Of a DNA stretch of 64,000 nucleotides, positions 33,456-41,532 are shown in pieces. The notes below the pieces were generated by a model. That model was not told the origin of the DNA and ran no database searches. It saw only the letters and a program-made list of their open reading frames with translations. Location of the stretch: positions 1,116,001 to 1,180,000 of the forward strand of contig NZ_CP078079.1 in assembly GCF_020809045.1 (NCBI RefSeq), read 5' to 3'. The DNA is from Pseudarthrobacter sp. L1SW (lineage in GTDB: Bacteria > Actinomycetota > Actinomycetes > Actinomycetales > Micrococcaceae). The translations under genes and the position numbers were made by a program. The stretch's first letter is position 1. The number at the start of each line of letters is the position of its first letter.

Positions 33456-34379
33456 TCAGGAACGGGCAGGCGCCCTCTCTGCCGCCTCCGGACCGCCGTC
33501 GTCCGCAACGACAAAGGCCGCCGGACTCTCCCTGCCAGCGTGAAGCGTCACCCCGATCCCTGCCGCGACCACCAGCACGATGCCCAGGACGGCGGCCACG
33601 CCGGGCAGCTGCCCCAGGACCAGGAATCCAATCACGACGGCGATGGCAGGCTCCAGGCTCATCAGTGTTCCGAATGCGGAGGCCTTCAAGCGGCGCAGCG
33701 CGAGCAGTTCGAGGCTGAAGGGGATCACGGGCATCAGCAGCGCCAGGCCAGCGCCCACCAGGAGCAACTGCCAGTCGAGGTGTGCCACTGCTGCCGGCCC
33801 TACAAACAGGGTGGTCGCCATCGCGGCCACCGGCATGGAAACTGCCAGTGCCTGGAGGCCGTTTACTTCGTCGCCCGCCCGCTGGGTCAGGAGGATATAG
33901 CCCGCCCAGCAGCCGGCGGCGCCGAGGGCAAAGAAGACGCCGGTGAGGTCGGCTGCGCCGTGCCACGGCTCGGTCAGGGCTGCCACCCCGGCGGCGGCAA
34001 CAAGTGCCCACCAGCGTCCCGCCCTGCGCCCGCGGACGACCGCCACGGAAAGTGGCCCCAGGAACTCCAGGGCGCTGGCGGTGCCGAGCGGGATCCGGAC
34101 GGCGGCCGCCATGAACATCAGCGTCATGCCCGCCGTGACCAGGCCGAGCAGCACGCACGTGACCAAACCACGGCGGCTGAACCGGGAGCGCCACGGGCGC
34201 GTGCAGGCCACCAGGATCAGCGCCGCCCACGTGAGGCGCAGCCATGCCACGCCGTCGGAGCCGAGGCGATCGGACAGTCCCACGGAGGCGGCCAGGCCCA
34301 ACTGGACACAGCACATGGCGGCTCCGGCCATGGCGGTTCCGGATCGTGCGCCGCTGAGGTGTTGTTGTGGAAATGGCAT
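33456..34379 (-). CDS. RhtA-like EamA-family exporter
   Basis: 307 residues from the ATG at 34379 (MPFPQQH); no ribosome-binding site precedes it. Ten hydrophobic helices; the sequence GLAASVGLSDRLGSDGVAWLRLTWAALIL and the second-half LGTASALEFLGPLSVAV and LMSLEPAIAVVIGFLVLGQLPG match the RhtA/YdcZ branch of DMT exporters, which in E. coli expels threonine and homoserine. It is divergent from a LysR regulator with an operator-like dyad between them, so it is likely the regulated target. Confidence 0.9.
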   Translation of the reverse strand: MPFPQQHLSGARSGTAMAGAAMCCVQLGLAASVGLSDRLGSDGVAWLRLTWAALILVACTRPWRSRFSRRGLVTCVLLGLVTAGMTLMFMAAAVRIPLGTASALEFLGPLSVAVVRGRRAGRWWALVAAAGVAALTEPWHGAADLTGVFFALGAAGCWAGYILLTQRAGDEVNGLQALAVSMPVAAMATTLFVGPAAVAHLDWQLLLVGAGLALLMPVIPFSLELLALRRLKASAFGTLMSLEPAIAVVIGFLVLGQLPGVAAVLGIVLVVAAGIGVTLHAGRESPAAFVVADDGGPEAAERAPARS

Positions 34380-34432
34380 GGGGCCAGTAGAGCGCACCGC
34401 AACCGTCTACGTCCACGTGATAATTCTTCACA

Positions 34433-34457
34433 TATTGTCCGCAAATTATGGACAATA
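34433..34457. promoter_or_regulatory. Operator-like dyad TATTGTCC-N9-GGACAATA
   Basis: Perfect 8-bp inverted repeat with a 9-bp A/T-rich spacer, located 6 bp before the LysR ATG and 54 bp from the exporter start. The size and position fit a LysR binding site controlling both genes. Confidence 0.6.
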
Positions 34458-34462
34458 GCTGT

Positions 34463-35386
34463 ATGGAAACGCGACGCCTGGAAGTCCTGCTTGAGCTGGC
34501 CCGGCAGGGCTCCATGCGAAACGTTGCAGATTCACTGGGCACCACGACGTCGACCGTCTCCCAGCAGATCGCCGCGCTCGCGCGGGAAACCGGCGCCGCG
34601 CTGCTGGAACCTGACGGCCGGCGCGTGCGGCTGACCCCCGCCGGGCGGCGCCTCGCCGATCACGCGGTGACAATCCTGGCCGCGGTGGATGCTGCCACTG
34701 CGGAGCTGGACCCGGGTGCTGAGCCTGCGGGAACAGTCAGGGTTGCCGGCTTCGTGACGGCTGTACGCAAGATCCTGATGCCCATCGTCGAGGAGCTTGC
34801 CGTCAGCCACCCCGGCATCAAGCTGGAAGTCCGGGAGCACGAGCCTGCAGAGGCCCTCGCGTTGCTTGCCGATGATTCCGTGGACCTGGCCCTGACCTAC
34901 GACTACAACCTGGCCCCGGACAGCACCGGCGTCGCCTTCGATTCCGTCCACTTGTGGAGCACCCCCTGGAGCCTTGGCGTTCCCGAGGTGGCCGCACCTG
35001 TTGCCGGGAGCGCACCCGAAGTCCTCGCGTCCTTCCGCGACCGCGACTGGATCGGGAACTCACGGAACAGGGCGGACGAGGATGTCCTCAGGCTGCTCGC
35101 ATCGATGGGGGACTTCGAGCCGCGGGTGAGGCACCAAGCGGACAGCCTTGAACTGGTGGAGGACCTCATCCTGGCCGGGATGGGCGTGGGCCTGCTGCCT
35201 GCCGACCGGGAACCGCGGGCCGGCGTCGCCCTTGTTCCGTTGAACACCCCCGACGTCCGGCTGCGTGCCTATGCGCGTACGCGGCGCGGCAACAGCACCT
35301 GGCCCGCCCTCGCCGCGGTCCTGGGCCAGATCACAGGGAAGGCCGCGGCGCTGCCGGATACCGCTCCCGCCCGCGGGAAGGCCTGA
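34463..35386 (+). CDS. LysR-family transcriptional regulator
   Basis: 307 residues. The ATG at 34463 is preferred over the one at 34448, which lies inside the operator dyad. The N-terminal HTH METRRLEVLLELARQGSMRNVADSLGTTTSTVSQQIAALARETGAALLEPDGRRVRLTPAGRRLADH is typical LysR. The effector domain follows with GTVRVAGFVTAV and LILAGMGVGLLPADR. The 'TTSTVSQQI' form is close to ArgP/LysG-like or unclassified actinobacterial LysRs that sit beside amino-acid exporters. The divergent RhtA-like exporter is the probable target, induced by its substrate (inference). Confidence 0.92.
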   Translation: METRRLEVLLELARQGSMRNVADSLGTTTSTVSQQIAALARETGAALLEPDGRRVRLTPAGRRLADHAVTILAAVDAATAELDPGAEPAGTVRVAGFVTAVRKILMPIVEELAVSHPGIKLEVREHEPAEALALLADDSVDLALTYDYNLAPDSTGVAFDSVHLWSTPWSLGVPEVAAPVAGSAPEVLASFRDRDWIGNSRNRADEDVLRLLASMGDFEPRVRHQADSLELVEDLILAGMGVGLLPADREPRAGVALVPLNTPDVRLRAYARTRRGNSTWPALAAVLGQITGKAAALPDTAPARGKA

Positions 35387-35423
35387 GCACCGCAGCCTCG
35401 TGACGGCGCTAAAGGTACTCGCG

Positions 35424-35912
35424 TCAGTTTCCCTTGCCTTTGCCCGCGTTGTCCCTCTTGCTGTTACTGCCTTCAGGGGCGGGCGCAGGAGCCGGTGCGG
35501 GAGTTTCGACGGCCGGGGCGCTGGCCTGGGCAGCCGCTGATTCCTTGGCGATCCGTTCCTCTTCGGCGGCCTTGTCCGCGGCAGCCTTCTGAGCCGCGAT
35601 GGCCTCATTAAGGTCCGCGCGAACGGCCGTGGCGATCGTGGTGATGCTGCGGCGCCGTTCTTCCGAGATCCTGCCGTCGGCTTGCGCCGCCTCCAGCTCA
35701 GCCTCCAGCCCTTCGAGTGCCTTCAGTGCGGCAACGGGATTGTTCTGTGACGAAGCCTGGGTCACCTCAAGCACGCGGGCCTGCAGCTGCCGCGCGGCTT
35801 CACGGCGGAGTCCCGAATCCGCTGTGCCACAGCCGGTCAGCAGTCCCGCCGCCAGCAGGACGGCCGAAAATCCCAGCACGGCCTGGCGTCCGCGGCTGGA
35901 AAGCGACCTCAC
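35424..35912 (-). CDS. Lipoprotein with coiled coil, coupled to a Ser/Thr kinase
   Basis: 162 residues starting at a GTG that overlaps the kinase stop codon (GTGA). The lipobox is LLTGC (lipidated Cys28), so the protein is anchored outside. Residues ~35-115 are helical and coiled-coil-like (VAALKALEGLEAELEAAQADGRISEERRRSITTIATAVRADLNEAIAAQKAAADKAAEEERIAKESAAA), followed by a Pro/Ala linker and a basic tail SNSKRDNAGKGKGN. No family name was recognised. Coupled translation suggests it works with the kinase, perhaps as an extracytoplasmic partner. Confidence 0.82.
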   Translation of the reverse strand: MRSLSSRGRQAVLGFSAVLLAAGLLTGCGTADSGLRREAARQLQARVLEVTQASSQNNPVAALKALEGLEAELEAAQADGRISEERRRSITTIATAVRADLNEAIAAQKAAADKAAEEERIAKESAAAQASAPAVETPAPAPAPAPEGSNSKRDNAGKGKGN

Positions 35913-37135
35913 GGCTCCACGCTCTTCTGGAGTTCCTCCAGATGCTCACCGAGGACCCCGGTCACCGTGGGATAGGGCACGACGTCGGGCGTGGACTGGG
36001 CAGACAAGGTCATCATCACTGCCGCTACGGCGGCCACAACCACTACAAGGGCAAGGATGGCGGCCAGCCAGAACCGTTTGGTCCTGGGCTTAATGTCTTT
36101 CGCGCGGTCGCGGTTAAGGGCGTCCACTGGGCGGGCCGGTCCTTGATCCCCGGCATCGGCAGCACCGGGTTCGGCGGCCTCCCGGATCTCCTCCACCGAT
36201 TCCTCCGCGGTGATGGAGGGAGGGCGGAACGGCATGGCCGGCAGTACCCGAGTGGTTTCGGGCGCAAGTTCCCCGGGCGTTGACGCGGGCGACACCAGAG
36301 CCTGGCGCAAGGCAGTCTCGATGTCGGCGGCCGCCGGCCGTTCAAGCGGCTCGATGGCGGTCATGGAGCGGATGAGGTTGGCCCATTCTGACGGCAGGTC
36401 CTCGGGAATTTCAGGTGCGCGGTGCAGCCGCGCCACCGCCGATTCCACCGCGCTGCCCGGGTACTCCACGGTGCCCTTGATGCATTCGAGCAGCACAAGG
36501 CCCAGCGAATAAATGTCCGTGGACGGAGCGAGGGGCTGGCCCAATGCCTGCTCGGGACTGAGGTAGGCGGCAGTGCCAACCATGGTCCCGGTGGCGGTCA
36601 GCCGGGTTGAATCAACAATCCGTGCGATGCCGAAGTCTGTGAGCTTTGGCCGCAGGGGCTCACCGGGGCGTATCTGGACCAGCAGGATGTTGCCGGGCTT
36701 GATGTCCCGATGGATGATGCCGAGTCCGTGAACGTAGGCCAAGGCGTCGGCGATACCCGCGCCTATGACGGCCAACTCCTCAAGGGGAACCGTGCTGTGC
36801 CGGATCCGGCTCCTGAGGTCCTGGCCCTCCACGAGTTCCATGGTCAGAAACGGGCGGGGTTCGTCCGGTACCCGGGTATCGATCCCGGCGTCGAAAAGTG
36901 TGACCAGTCCCGGGTGGTTCAGGGTGGCAAGAAGCTGGATTTCTGCTTCCTGGCGTTTCAGTTCGTCGGCATCCGGTGCCTGCGGTGCGAAAAGCTTAAG
37001 TGCTACGTCCCGGCCCAGATTTTCGTCCCGGGCACAGTAGACCGACGACATACCGCCGCGGCCAATAACCTCACCCAACCGATAACGTCCGCCGAGCACT
37101 TCATTCTTGATGGAGCTAGGCGATTCCGCCACCAT
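35909..37135 (-). CDS. Serine/threonine protein kinase, one membrane helix, no PASTA
   Basis: 408 residues. The ATG at 37135 follows GGGAGGAACGGG; the 14-codon upstream extension is unlikely. The Hanks-type kinase domain is complete: GRGGMSSVY (P-loop), ALKLF (Lys), IIHRDIKPGNILL, LTDFGIARI, GTAAYLSPEQALGQP, STDIYSLGLVLLE. A juxtamembrane linker leads to one helix (FWLAAILALVVVVAAVAAVMM, near 360) and only ~25 outside residues, so the sensor may reside in the coupled lipoprotein. It is transcribed from a good -10 box (TATAAT). Confidence 0.94.
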   Translation of the reverse strand: MVAESPSSIKNEVLGGRYRLGEVIGRGGMSSVYCARDENLGRDVALKLFAPQAPDADELKRQEAEIQLLATLNHPGLVTLFDAGIDTRVPDEPRPFLTMELVEGQDLRSRIRHSTVPLEELAVIGAGIADALAYVHGLGIIHRDIKPGNILLVQIRPGEPLRPKLTDFGIARIVDSTRLTATGTMVGTAAYLSPEQALGQPLAPSTDIYSLGLVLLECIKGTVEYPGSAVESAVARLHRAPEIPEDLPSEWANLIRSMTAIEPLERPAAADIETALRQALVSPASTPGELAPETTRVLPAMPFRPPSITAEESVEEIREAAEPGAADAGDQGPARPVDALNRDRAKDIKPRTKRFWLAAILALVVVVAAVAAVMMTLSAQSTPDVVPYPTVTGVLGEHLEELQKSVEP

Positions 37136-37177
37136 GACCCGTTCCTCCCGGTGCGCTGCGGCACTGTCGTACCTCAA

Positions 37178-37183
37178 ATTATA
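37178..37183 (-). promoter_or_regulatory. -10 box TATAAT before the kinase gene
   Basis: A perfect TATAAT on the minus strand lies ~43 bp before the kinase ATG. No convincing -35 was found at normal spacing. Confidence 0.5.
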
Positions 37184-37414
37184 CGGGCGGGTTGGTGGAA
37201 CCGGGGATCGATGATGCTTTGACAGCCGGGCACACCGACGGTCCGGCTGCGAAAGAGAAGCCTTTCACTGCCGGACCACCGGCCACAAGGACATGTGTGC
37301 TGAAGACATGTTGTGTAAGGTCTTGCGTTCGTTCTTGGGGTACCTCCTTTCCTTCAGCCTGCTTGCTGCTGCCGCTTCAGGCGCGTGGCGCAGGCACTGT
37401 CAGAGGGGTCGGTA

Positions 37415-39142
37415 TCAGGACACTTTCCGCTTACGGAACATCAGGAGTCCTGCCACCAGAAGCAACAGGGCGAGGGGGACCAGTGACGCGTCCACGCCCG
37501 TTTTGGCCAGGGCGGGGGCGCCGCCCTGGGCTGGGGTGCTGCGGGTGCTGGCGCTGCCCGCGGCGGTGTCGACGGCGATTGTGCCGCCAACTGCTGTGGA
37601 GCCGGCAGCAGGTGCTGCTGAGACGCCGCCGGCGCCTGAGGTGCCGGCATCAGTTCCGTTGGCCGAACCCTTGCCGGAGCCCGTACCCGTGCCAACGCCG
37701 GGGGTGCTGGTTCCGGGATCTACGGTGCCGGTGCCTCCGGTACTGCCATCGGTGCCGGGGTCAGCAGTGCCCGGACTGCCAGTTCCGGGAGTGCTGACGC
37801 CGCCCAGTCCAAGGTCGATGCCGAGCCCAACCACTGCATCCAGTCCGCTGGTGGTGCCGTTGGTGCCGGTGTCGGTGCCAAGGTCGACGGCGGCATCCAG
37901 GACGGTGCCGAGGCCCGTGTTTGTGCCCCCAGTGCCGGTGGCGCCGAGGCCGAGGCCGACGGTAGCTGCCGCGGCGAGATCGGTGGTGCCGGTGCCAAGG
38001 TCGACTGCGGCATCCAGGACGGTGCCGAGGCCAGTGTTTGTGCCCTCAGTGCCGGTGGTTCCGAGCCCGAGGTTGATGACGGCATCCGCAGCGACGGTCA
38101 GGTCGGTTGCGGCTGCGTCGTTGCCGTTGGTGGCAGTGGTACCGGTGCCGAGGCCCAGGTCGACGGCGGCTGCCGCGGCGAGGTCGGTGGTGGTGGCGTT
38201 GTCGGTGCCCGTGGCGGTTCCGAGGCCGAGGGTTGCGTCGGCGGCTACAACCGCGTCGGCAGTGGTGGTGTCGGTGCCGGTGGTTCCGAGGCCCAGGTCG
38301 ACGGCGGCTGCCGCGGCGAGGTCGGTGGTGGTGGCGTTGTCGGTGCCCGTGGCGGTTCCGAGGCCGAGGGTTGCGTCGGCGGCTACAACCGCGTCGGCAG
38401 TGGTGGTGTCGGTGCCGGTGGTTCCGAGGCCCAGGTCGACGGCGGCTGCCGCGGCGAGGTCGGTGGTGGTGGCGTTGTCGGTGCCCGTGGCGGTTCCGAG
38501 GCCGAGGGTTGCGTCGGCGGCTACAACCGCGTCGGCAGTGGTGGTGTCGGTGCCGGTGGCTCCGAGGCCCAGGTCGACGGCGGCTGCCGCGGCGAGGTCG
38601 GTGGCGGTGGCGTTGTCGGTGCCCGTGGCGGTTCCGAGGCCGAGGGTTGCGTCGGCGGCTACAACCGCGTCGGCAGTGGTGGTGTCCGTGCCGGTGGCTC
38701 CGAGGCCCAGGTCGACGGCGGCTGCCGCGGCGAGGTCGGTGGCGGTGGCGTTATCGGTGCCCGTGGCGGTTCCGAGGCCGAGGGTTGCGTCGGCGGCTAC
38801 AACCGCGTCGGCAGTGGTGGTCTCGGTGCCGGTGGTTCCGAGGCCCAGGTCGACGGCGGCTGCCGCGGCGAGGTCGGCGGTGGCGCCGTTGTCGGTGCCC
38901 GTGGCGGTTCCGACGTTGACCGCTGCGTCCACAGTGGCGGCGGCGGCCGTCGAGTCGGACGGCGTTGAGCCACCCAGCAGGCCCAACGACGTCGAGTCAG
39001 CGGCCGCCGCCGAGATGAGGGCAGATGCGGAAAGATCCGATCCGCTGGTGGTGTCCGCGGCGTTCGCCGCGGTGCAGCCGAGGGCCAAAAGCCCGCCGGC
39101 AAAGAGGGTGCCAAGCAGCCCCCTGCGAAGGTTCGCACTCAT
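37415..39142 (-). CDS. Repetitive LAxTG-anchored surface protein
   Basis: 575 residues; the ATG at 39142 follows AGGAGACAACACC. A signal peptide (~1-28, ending ANAA) leads to a body built almost wholly of Ala, Thr, Gly, Asp, Leu and Val. Five 46-residue tandem repeats (DLAAAAAVDLGLG, TTTADAVVAADATLGLG, TATGTDNAT) are followed by degenerate copies and a Gly/Thr/Pro linker. The C-terminus is a sortase signal: LAKTG (545-549), a hydrophobic helix, and FRKRKVS. LAxTG is the motif used by class E sortases of high-GC actinobacteria. Likely a wall-linked stalk or adhesin; function unknown. No sortase gene is in the window. Confidence 0.88.
   Translation of the reverse strand: MSANLRRGLLGTLFAGGLLALGCTAANAADTTSGSDLSASALISAAAADSTSLGLLGGSTPSDSTAAAATVDAAVNVGTATGTDNGATADLAAAAAVDLGLGTTGTETTTADAVVAADATLGLGTATGTDNATATDLAAAAAVDLGLGATGTDTTTADAVVAADATLGLGTATGTDNATATDLAAAAAVDLGLGATGTDTTTADAVVAADATLGLGTATGTDNATTTDLAAAAAVDLGLGTTGTDTTTADAVVAADATLGLGTATGTDNATTTDLAAAAAVDLGLGTTGTDTTTADAVVAADATLGLGTATGTDNATTTDLAAAAAVDLGLGTGTTATNGNDAAATDLTVAADAVINLGLGTTGTEGTNTGLGTVLDAAVDLGTGTTDLAAAATVGLGLGATGTGGTNTGLGTVLDAAVDLGTDTGTNGTTSGLDAVVGLGIDLGLGGVSTPGTGSPGTADPGTDGSTGGTGTVDPGTSTPGVGTGTGSGKGSANGTDAGTSGAGGVSAAPAAGSTAVGGTIAVDTAAGSASTRSTPAQGGAPALAKTGVDASLVPLALLLLVAGLLMFRKRKVS
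38186..38875 (-). repeat. Five tandem 138-bp repeats inside the surface-protein gene
   Basis: Units of exactly 138 bp (46 codons): 38738-38875, 38600-38737, 38462-38599, 38324-38461 and 38186-38323. They differ at only a few positions (for example GATGTD versus GTTGTD, NATAT versus NATTT). A partial sixth unit continues from 38185. Confidence 0.93.
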
Positions 39143-39237
39143 GGTGTTGTCTCCTGAAGAAAGTTGAGGTGTCGGGGTGCTTTGGTCAGCAACCCGCTAT
39201 AGCCGCGTTCTGCCGCAAAAGGGCAGGCGGGTCTCAA

Positions 39238-40167
39238 CTAGTCAGGACGGGAACCGGGGTCGAATGACACCGGTGCAGGGGCGGGCTCAGTGATATCCCC
39301 GGCGCTGACAGCGCCGGGCGATGCAGGGTCAAAATTGAAGGCGCTTAGCCAGGCCGCTGCGCCAGACGAGCCCGCCGAGGGCGCGCTGCTCCCCGTGCCC
39401 GAAGCGGGTACGGCAGGAGCCAGGGCGGGGGCTGGCGAGGGGCCCGCCGTCGGCTGCTCCCGCGCCGTGTCTGGCCCGGCAATATACGCCCATGAAGCCG
39501 CAGAAGCCTCCGGCAGGGCGGCATCGCCAGGCTCGGCGCCCGAAGCCGCCGCAACAAGCGGAACAGCTGAAGCATTCGCCGTGGGGATGGCTTCGCCGGG
39601 TGCGGCGTCCGAACCTGCCGGAACACTTGCGGTGGCTGGACCATCCAGGTCCCCGCCTACCAAGGGCAGCTCGGGAAGGTCAACGTGCAGCGGTGCCGAG
39701 CCCGTCACCAGGCCGGAAAAAGGCTGCAGCACAGGTTCAAGCACCGGAAGGGCTTCGGCGACAGGTGGAATTACCGCCTCCGCCACTTCCGCCGTTGCCG
39801 CGTCCGCGACGTGCGCAATAGGAATCGAAATGACCGATACCGCCCCGGCCGGGACCACATGGTTCACGACAGGCACCGTCGAGACGATCTGGTCTGCAAC
39901 CCCTGAGACCTCTCCCACGAGGGGTGTCAGCAGGCCAGGTGAGGAGACCGGTGCAGGCGTGGGCGCCGCGTGTGCCGGAGCCACGGGAACGGGCAGCTTT
40001 TCCGTCACCGCTGAAACAGAATTGGTGACGCCCCCCAACAGGGTAGTTGTGTCCGGAAGGGTATCGGCCGAAGCCGTGGATGTGGAAAACGTCAGCCAGG
40101 TCAGCGTGGCGGCTCCGGCAAGGAGCGCTGGCCGAAGGGCGCGCCACGGCGAGCGATTACCAGCCAT
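39238..40167 (-). CDS. Secreted Ala/Pro/Val-rich protein
   Basis: 309 residues from the ATG at 40167 (MAGNRSPWR), preceded by GGGGGTGG. The signal peptide runs to TASA (~35). The mature protein has no cysteines. Valine/proline-rich stretches (VVNHVVPAGAVSVISIPIAHVADAATAEVAEAVIPPVAEALPVLEPV) are followed by an alanine/serine/proline-rich tail with no sortase motif or C-terminal helix. It lies 95 bp upstream of the LAxTG protein gene on the same strand, and both share the look of surface proteins, so they may act together. No family was recognised. Confidence 0.75.
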   Translation of the reverse strand: MAGNRSPWRALRPALLAGAATLTWLTFSTSTASADTLPDTTTLLGGVTNSVSAVTEKLPVPVAPAHAAPTPAPVSSPGLLTPLVGEVSGVADQIVSTVPVVNHVVPAGAVSVISIPIAHVADAATAEVAEAVIPPVAEALPVLEPVLQPFSGLVTGSAPLHVDLPELPLVGGDLDGPATASVPAGSDAAPGEAIPTANASAVPLVAAASGAEPGDAALPEASAASWAYIAGPDTAREQPTAGPSPAPALAPAVPASGTGSSAPSAGSSGAAAWLSAFNFDPASPGAVSAGDITEPAPAPVSFDPGSRPD

Positions 40168-40349
40168 GCGTACCACCCCCAGTACTGATGCATTCGACGA
40201 TGGCTACAGCCTAAGACCGAATGTTGCAGGAAGTCTAGGGTCTGCTAAAACAACTCGACAAAGTCAAAAACTTCTGGTCGCAGGTATCACAGCAGGGTAG
40301 GGACCGGTCATGGGCTTAACAAGCCGATCACAGGCCGGAGTCCGGCTGT

Positions 40350-41420
40350 TCAGTGCTGGTCGTTCGGATAGCTGACCCCGAGCTGCGCACGTACGCCGTC
40401 AAAGAGCCGCATGGTGTTCAGCGTGTCATCCAGGGGCATGACGGGGCTCTCGGTCAGGCCCTGCTGGATGCAGCGGGTCACTTCCCGCAGTTCATAGGCG
40501 TAGCCCCGGCCCACCACGTCAAAAGCCTCGGTCCGGCGTTCGTCCCATCCCGTGGACACCGTCAATTCGCCGGGGTTGTTAATCGAGCCCACGCTCTGGA
40601 GGAAGCCTAGGCTGCCGGCCACGGTAGCGGTCCGGGGACCGTGCGCCAGCAGTGAGGACGTCAGCTGCACCTGCGCTCCGTGGTTGTACCCCAAGGTGAG
40701 GGCGTTCTGGGAGTCCACGCCGTCGTCGTTAATGAAGCCGGTGGCACTCACTGTCTGCGGAAAACCAAGGGTGCCCAATGCCCACAGCAGCGGATAAACC
40801 GTAATGTCCAGCAGCGCACCGCCGCCGTCCTGCCTTGCCCACAGCCGGGAGGTGGGGGAGTAGGGGGCGGGGAAGCCAAGGTCCGCGGTCACCCAGTGGA
40901 CTTCACCGAGCTCACCGGACGCAGCGATCTCGAAGGCCCGCTGCATGCTCGGCAGGAAGCGGCTCCAGACCGCCTCCATCAGGAAAAGCTTGCGGCTCCG
41001 GGCAAGGTCGATGAGTTCAGCTGCCTCGCGGGCGTTGATGGTGAAGGCCTTTTCGCACAGGACGTGCTTGCCGGCGTTGAGCGCCGCAAGCACAATCTCG
41101 TAGTGCTGCGCATGCGGCGTCGCCACATAGACAACGTCGACTTCCTCATCCGCGAGCAGCCGCTGGTAGCCGGGCACGCCGCCGTCCTCGCCGTAGGCTT
41201 TCGTGAAGTCATATGCCACCGCAAAGGCGTCGGCTGTGTCCTGGGCCCGTGAGCTCACGGCATACAGTTCCGCATCCGTGAGCAAAGCCAGGTCCTGGGA
41301 CACGGAACGGGCAATGCCGCCGGTGGCGATGATTCCCCAGCGGAGGGGAGTTCCGGTGGCGGAACGGGGATCCTGGTCTGGCTGGCTGGACAGCCACGGC
41401 TTCGCGATAGGCGCACTCAT
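40350..41420 (-). CDS. Gfo/Idh/MocA-family oxidoreductase
   Basis: 356 residues. The N-terminal Rossmann domain LRWGIIATGGIARSVSQDLA (~28-47) is followed by VDVVYVATPHAQHYEIVLAALNAGKHVLCEKAFTIN, where EKAF replaces the usual EKP motif carrying the cofactor-site lysine. The C-terminal domain has RFLPSM, LGEVHWVTADLGF and GGALLDITVYPL. Members oxidise or reduce sugars, inositols or dihydrodiols with NAD(P). The sequence resembles the trans-1,2-dihydrobenzenediol dehydrogenase-like group. Substrate is unknown. An IS3 element lies 73 bp upstream of the start and may alter its expression. Confidence 0.9.
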   Translation of the reverse strand: MSAPIAKPWLSSQPDQDPRSATGTPLRWGIIATGGIARSVSQDLALLTDAELYAVSSRAQDTADAFAVAYDFTKAYGEDGGVPGYQRLLADEEVDVVYVATPHAQHYEIVLAALNAGKHVLCEKAFTINAREAAELIDLARSRKLFLMEAVWSRFLPSMQRAFEIAASGELGEVHWVTADLGFPAPYSPTSRLWARQDGGGALLDITVYPLLWALGTLGFPQTVSATGFINDDGVDSQNALTLGYNHGAQVQLTSSLLAHGPRTATVAGSLGFLQSVGSINNPGELTVSTGWDERRTEAFDVVGRGYAYELREVTRCIQQGLTESPVMPLDDTLNTMRLFDGVRAQLGVSYPNDQH

Positions 41421-41532
41421 GGGCCCATCCTCTCATTCCCGGGTTGGCGTGTTCGGCCTTGACCTGCGGAAAGCGACAGGGCGCGGGGGTCTTTGAACTG
41501 GTCCCCGAAAGCTGGACTGGCTAAGTAAGAGC

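Noticed and set aside
35424..37135. PknB-type peptidoglycan sensor kinase
   Set aside because: No PASTA repeats after the membrane helix, and no cell-division or penicillin-binding-protein genes nearby.
38186..38875. Regular repeats as a possible CRISPR array
   Set aside because: Units are 138 bp, contiguous without spacers, and in frame in a protein gene.
37293..39167. 624-codon open frame on the plus strand opposite the surface-protein gene
   Set aside because: It exists because the repetitive antisense gene is very G/C-rich and lacks complementary stops. Its translation is Arg/Pro/Val/Ser low-complexity, and the minus-strand gene has a signal peptide, sortase signal and ribosome-binding site.
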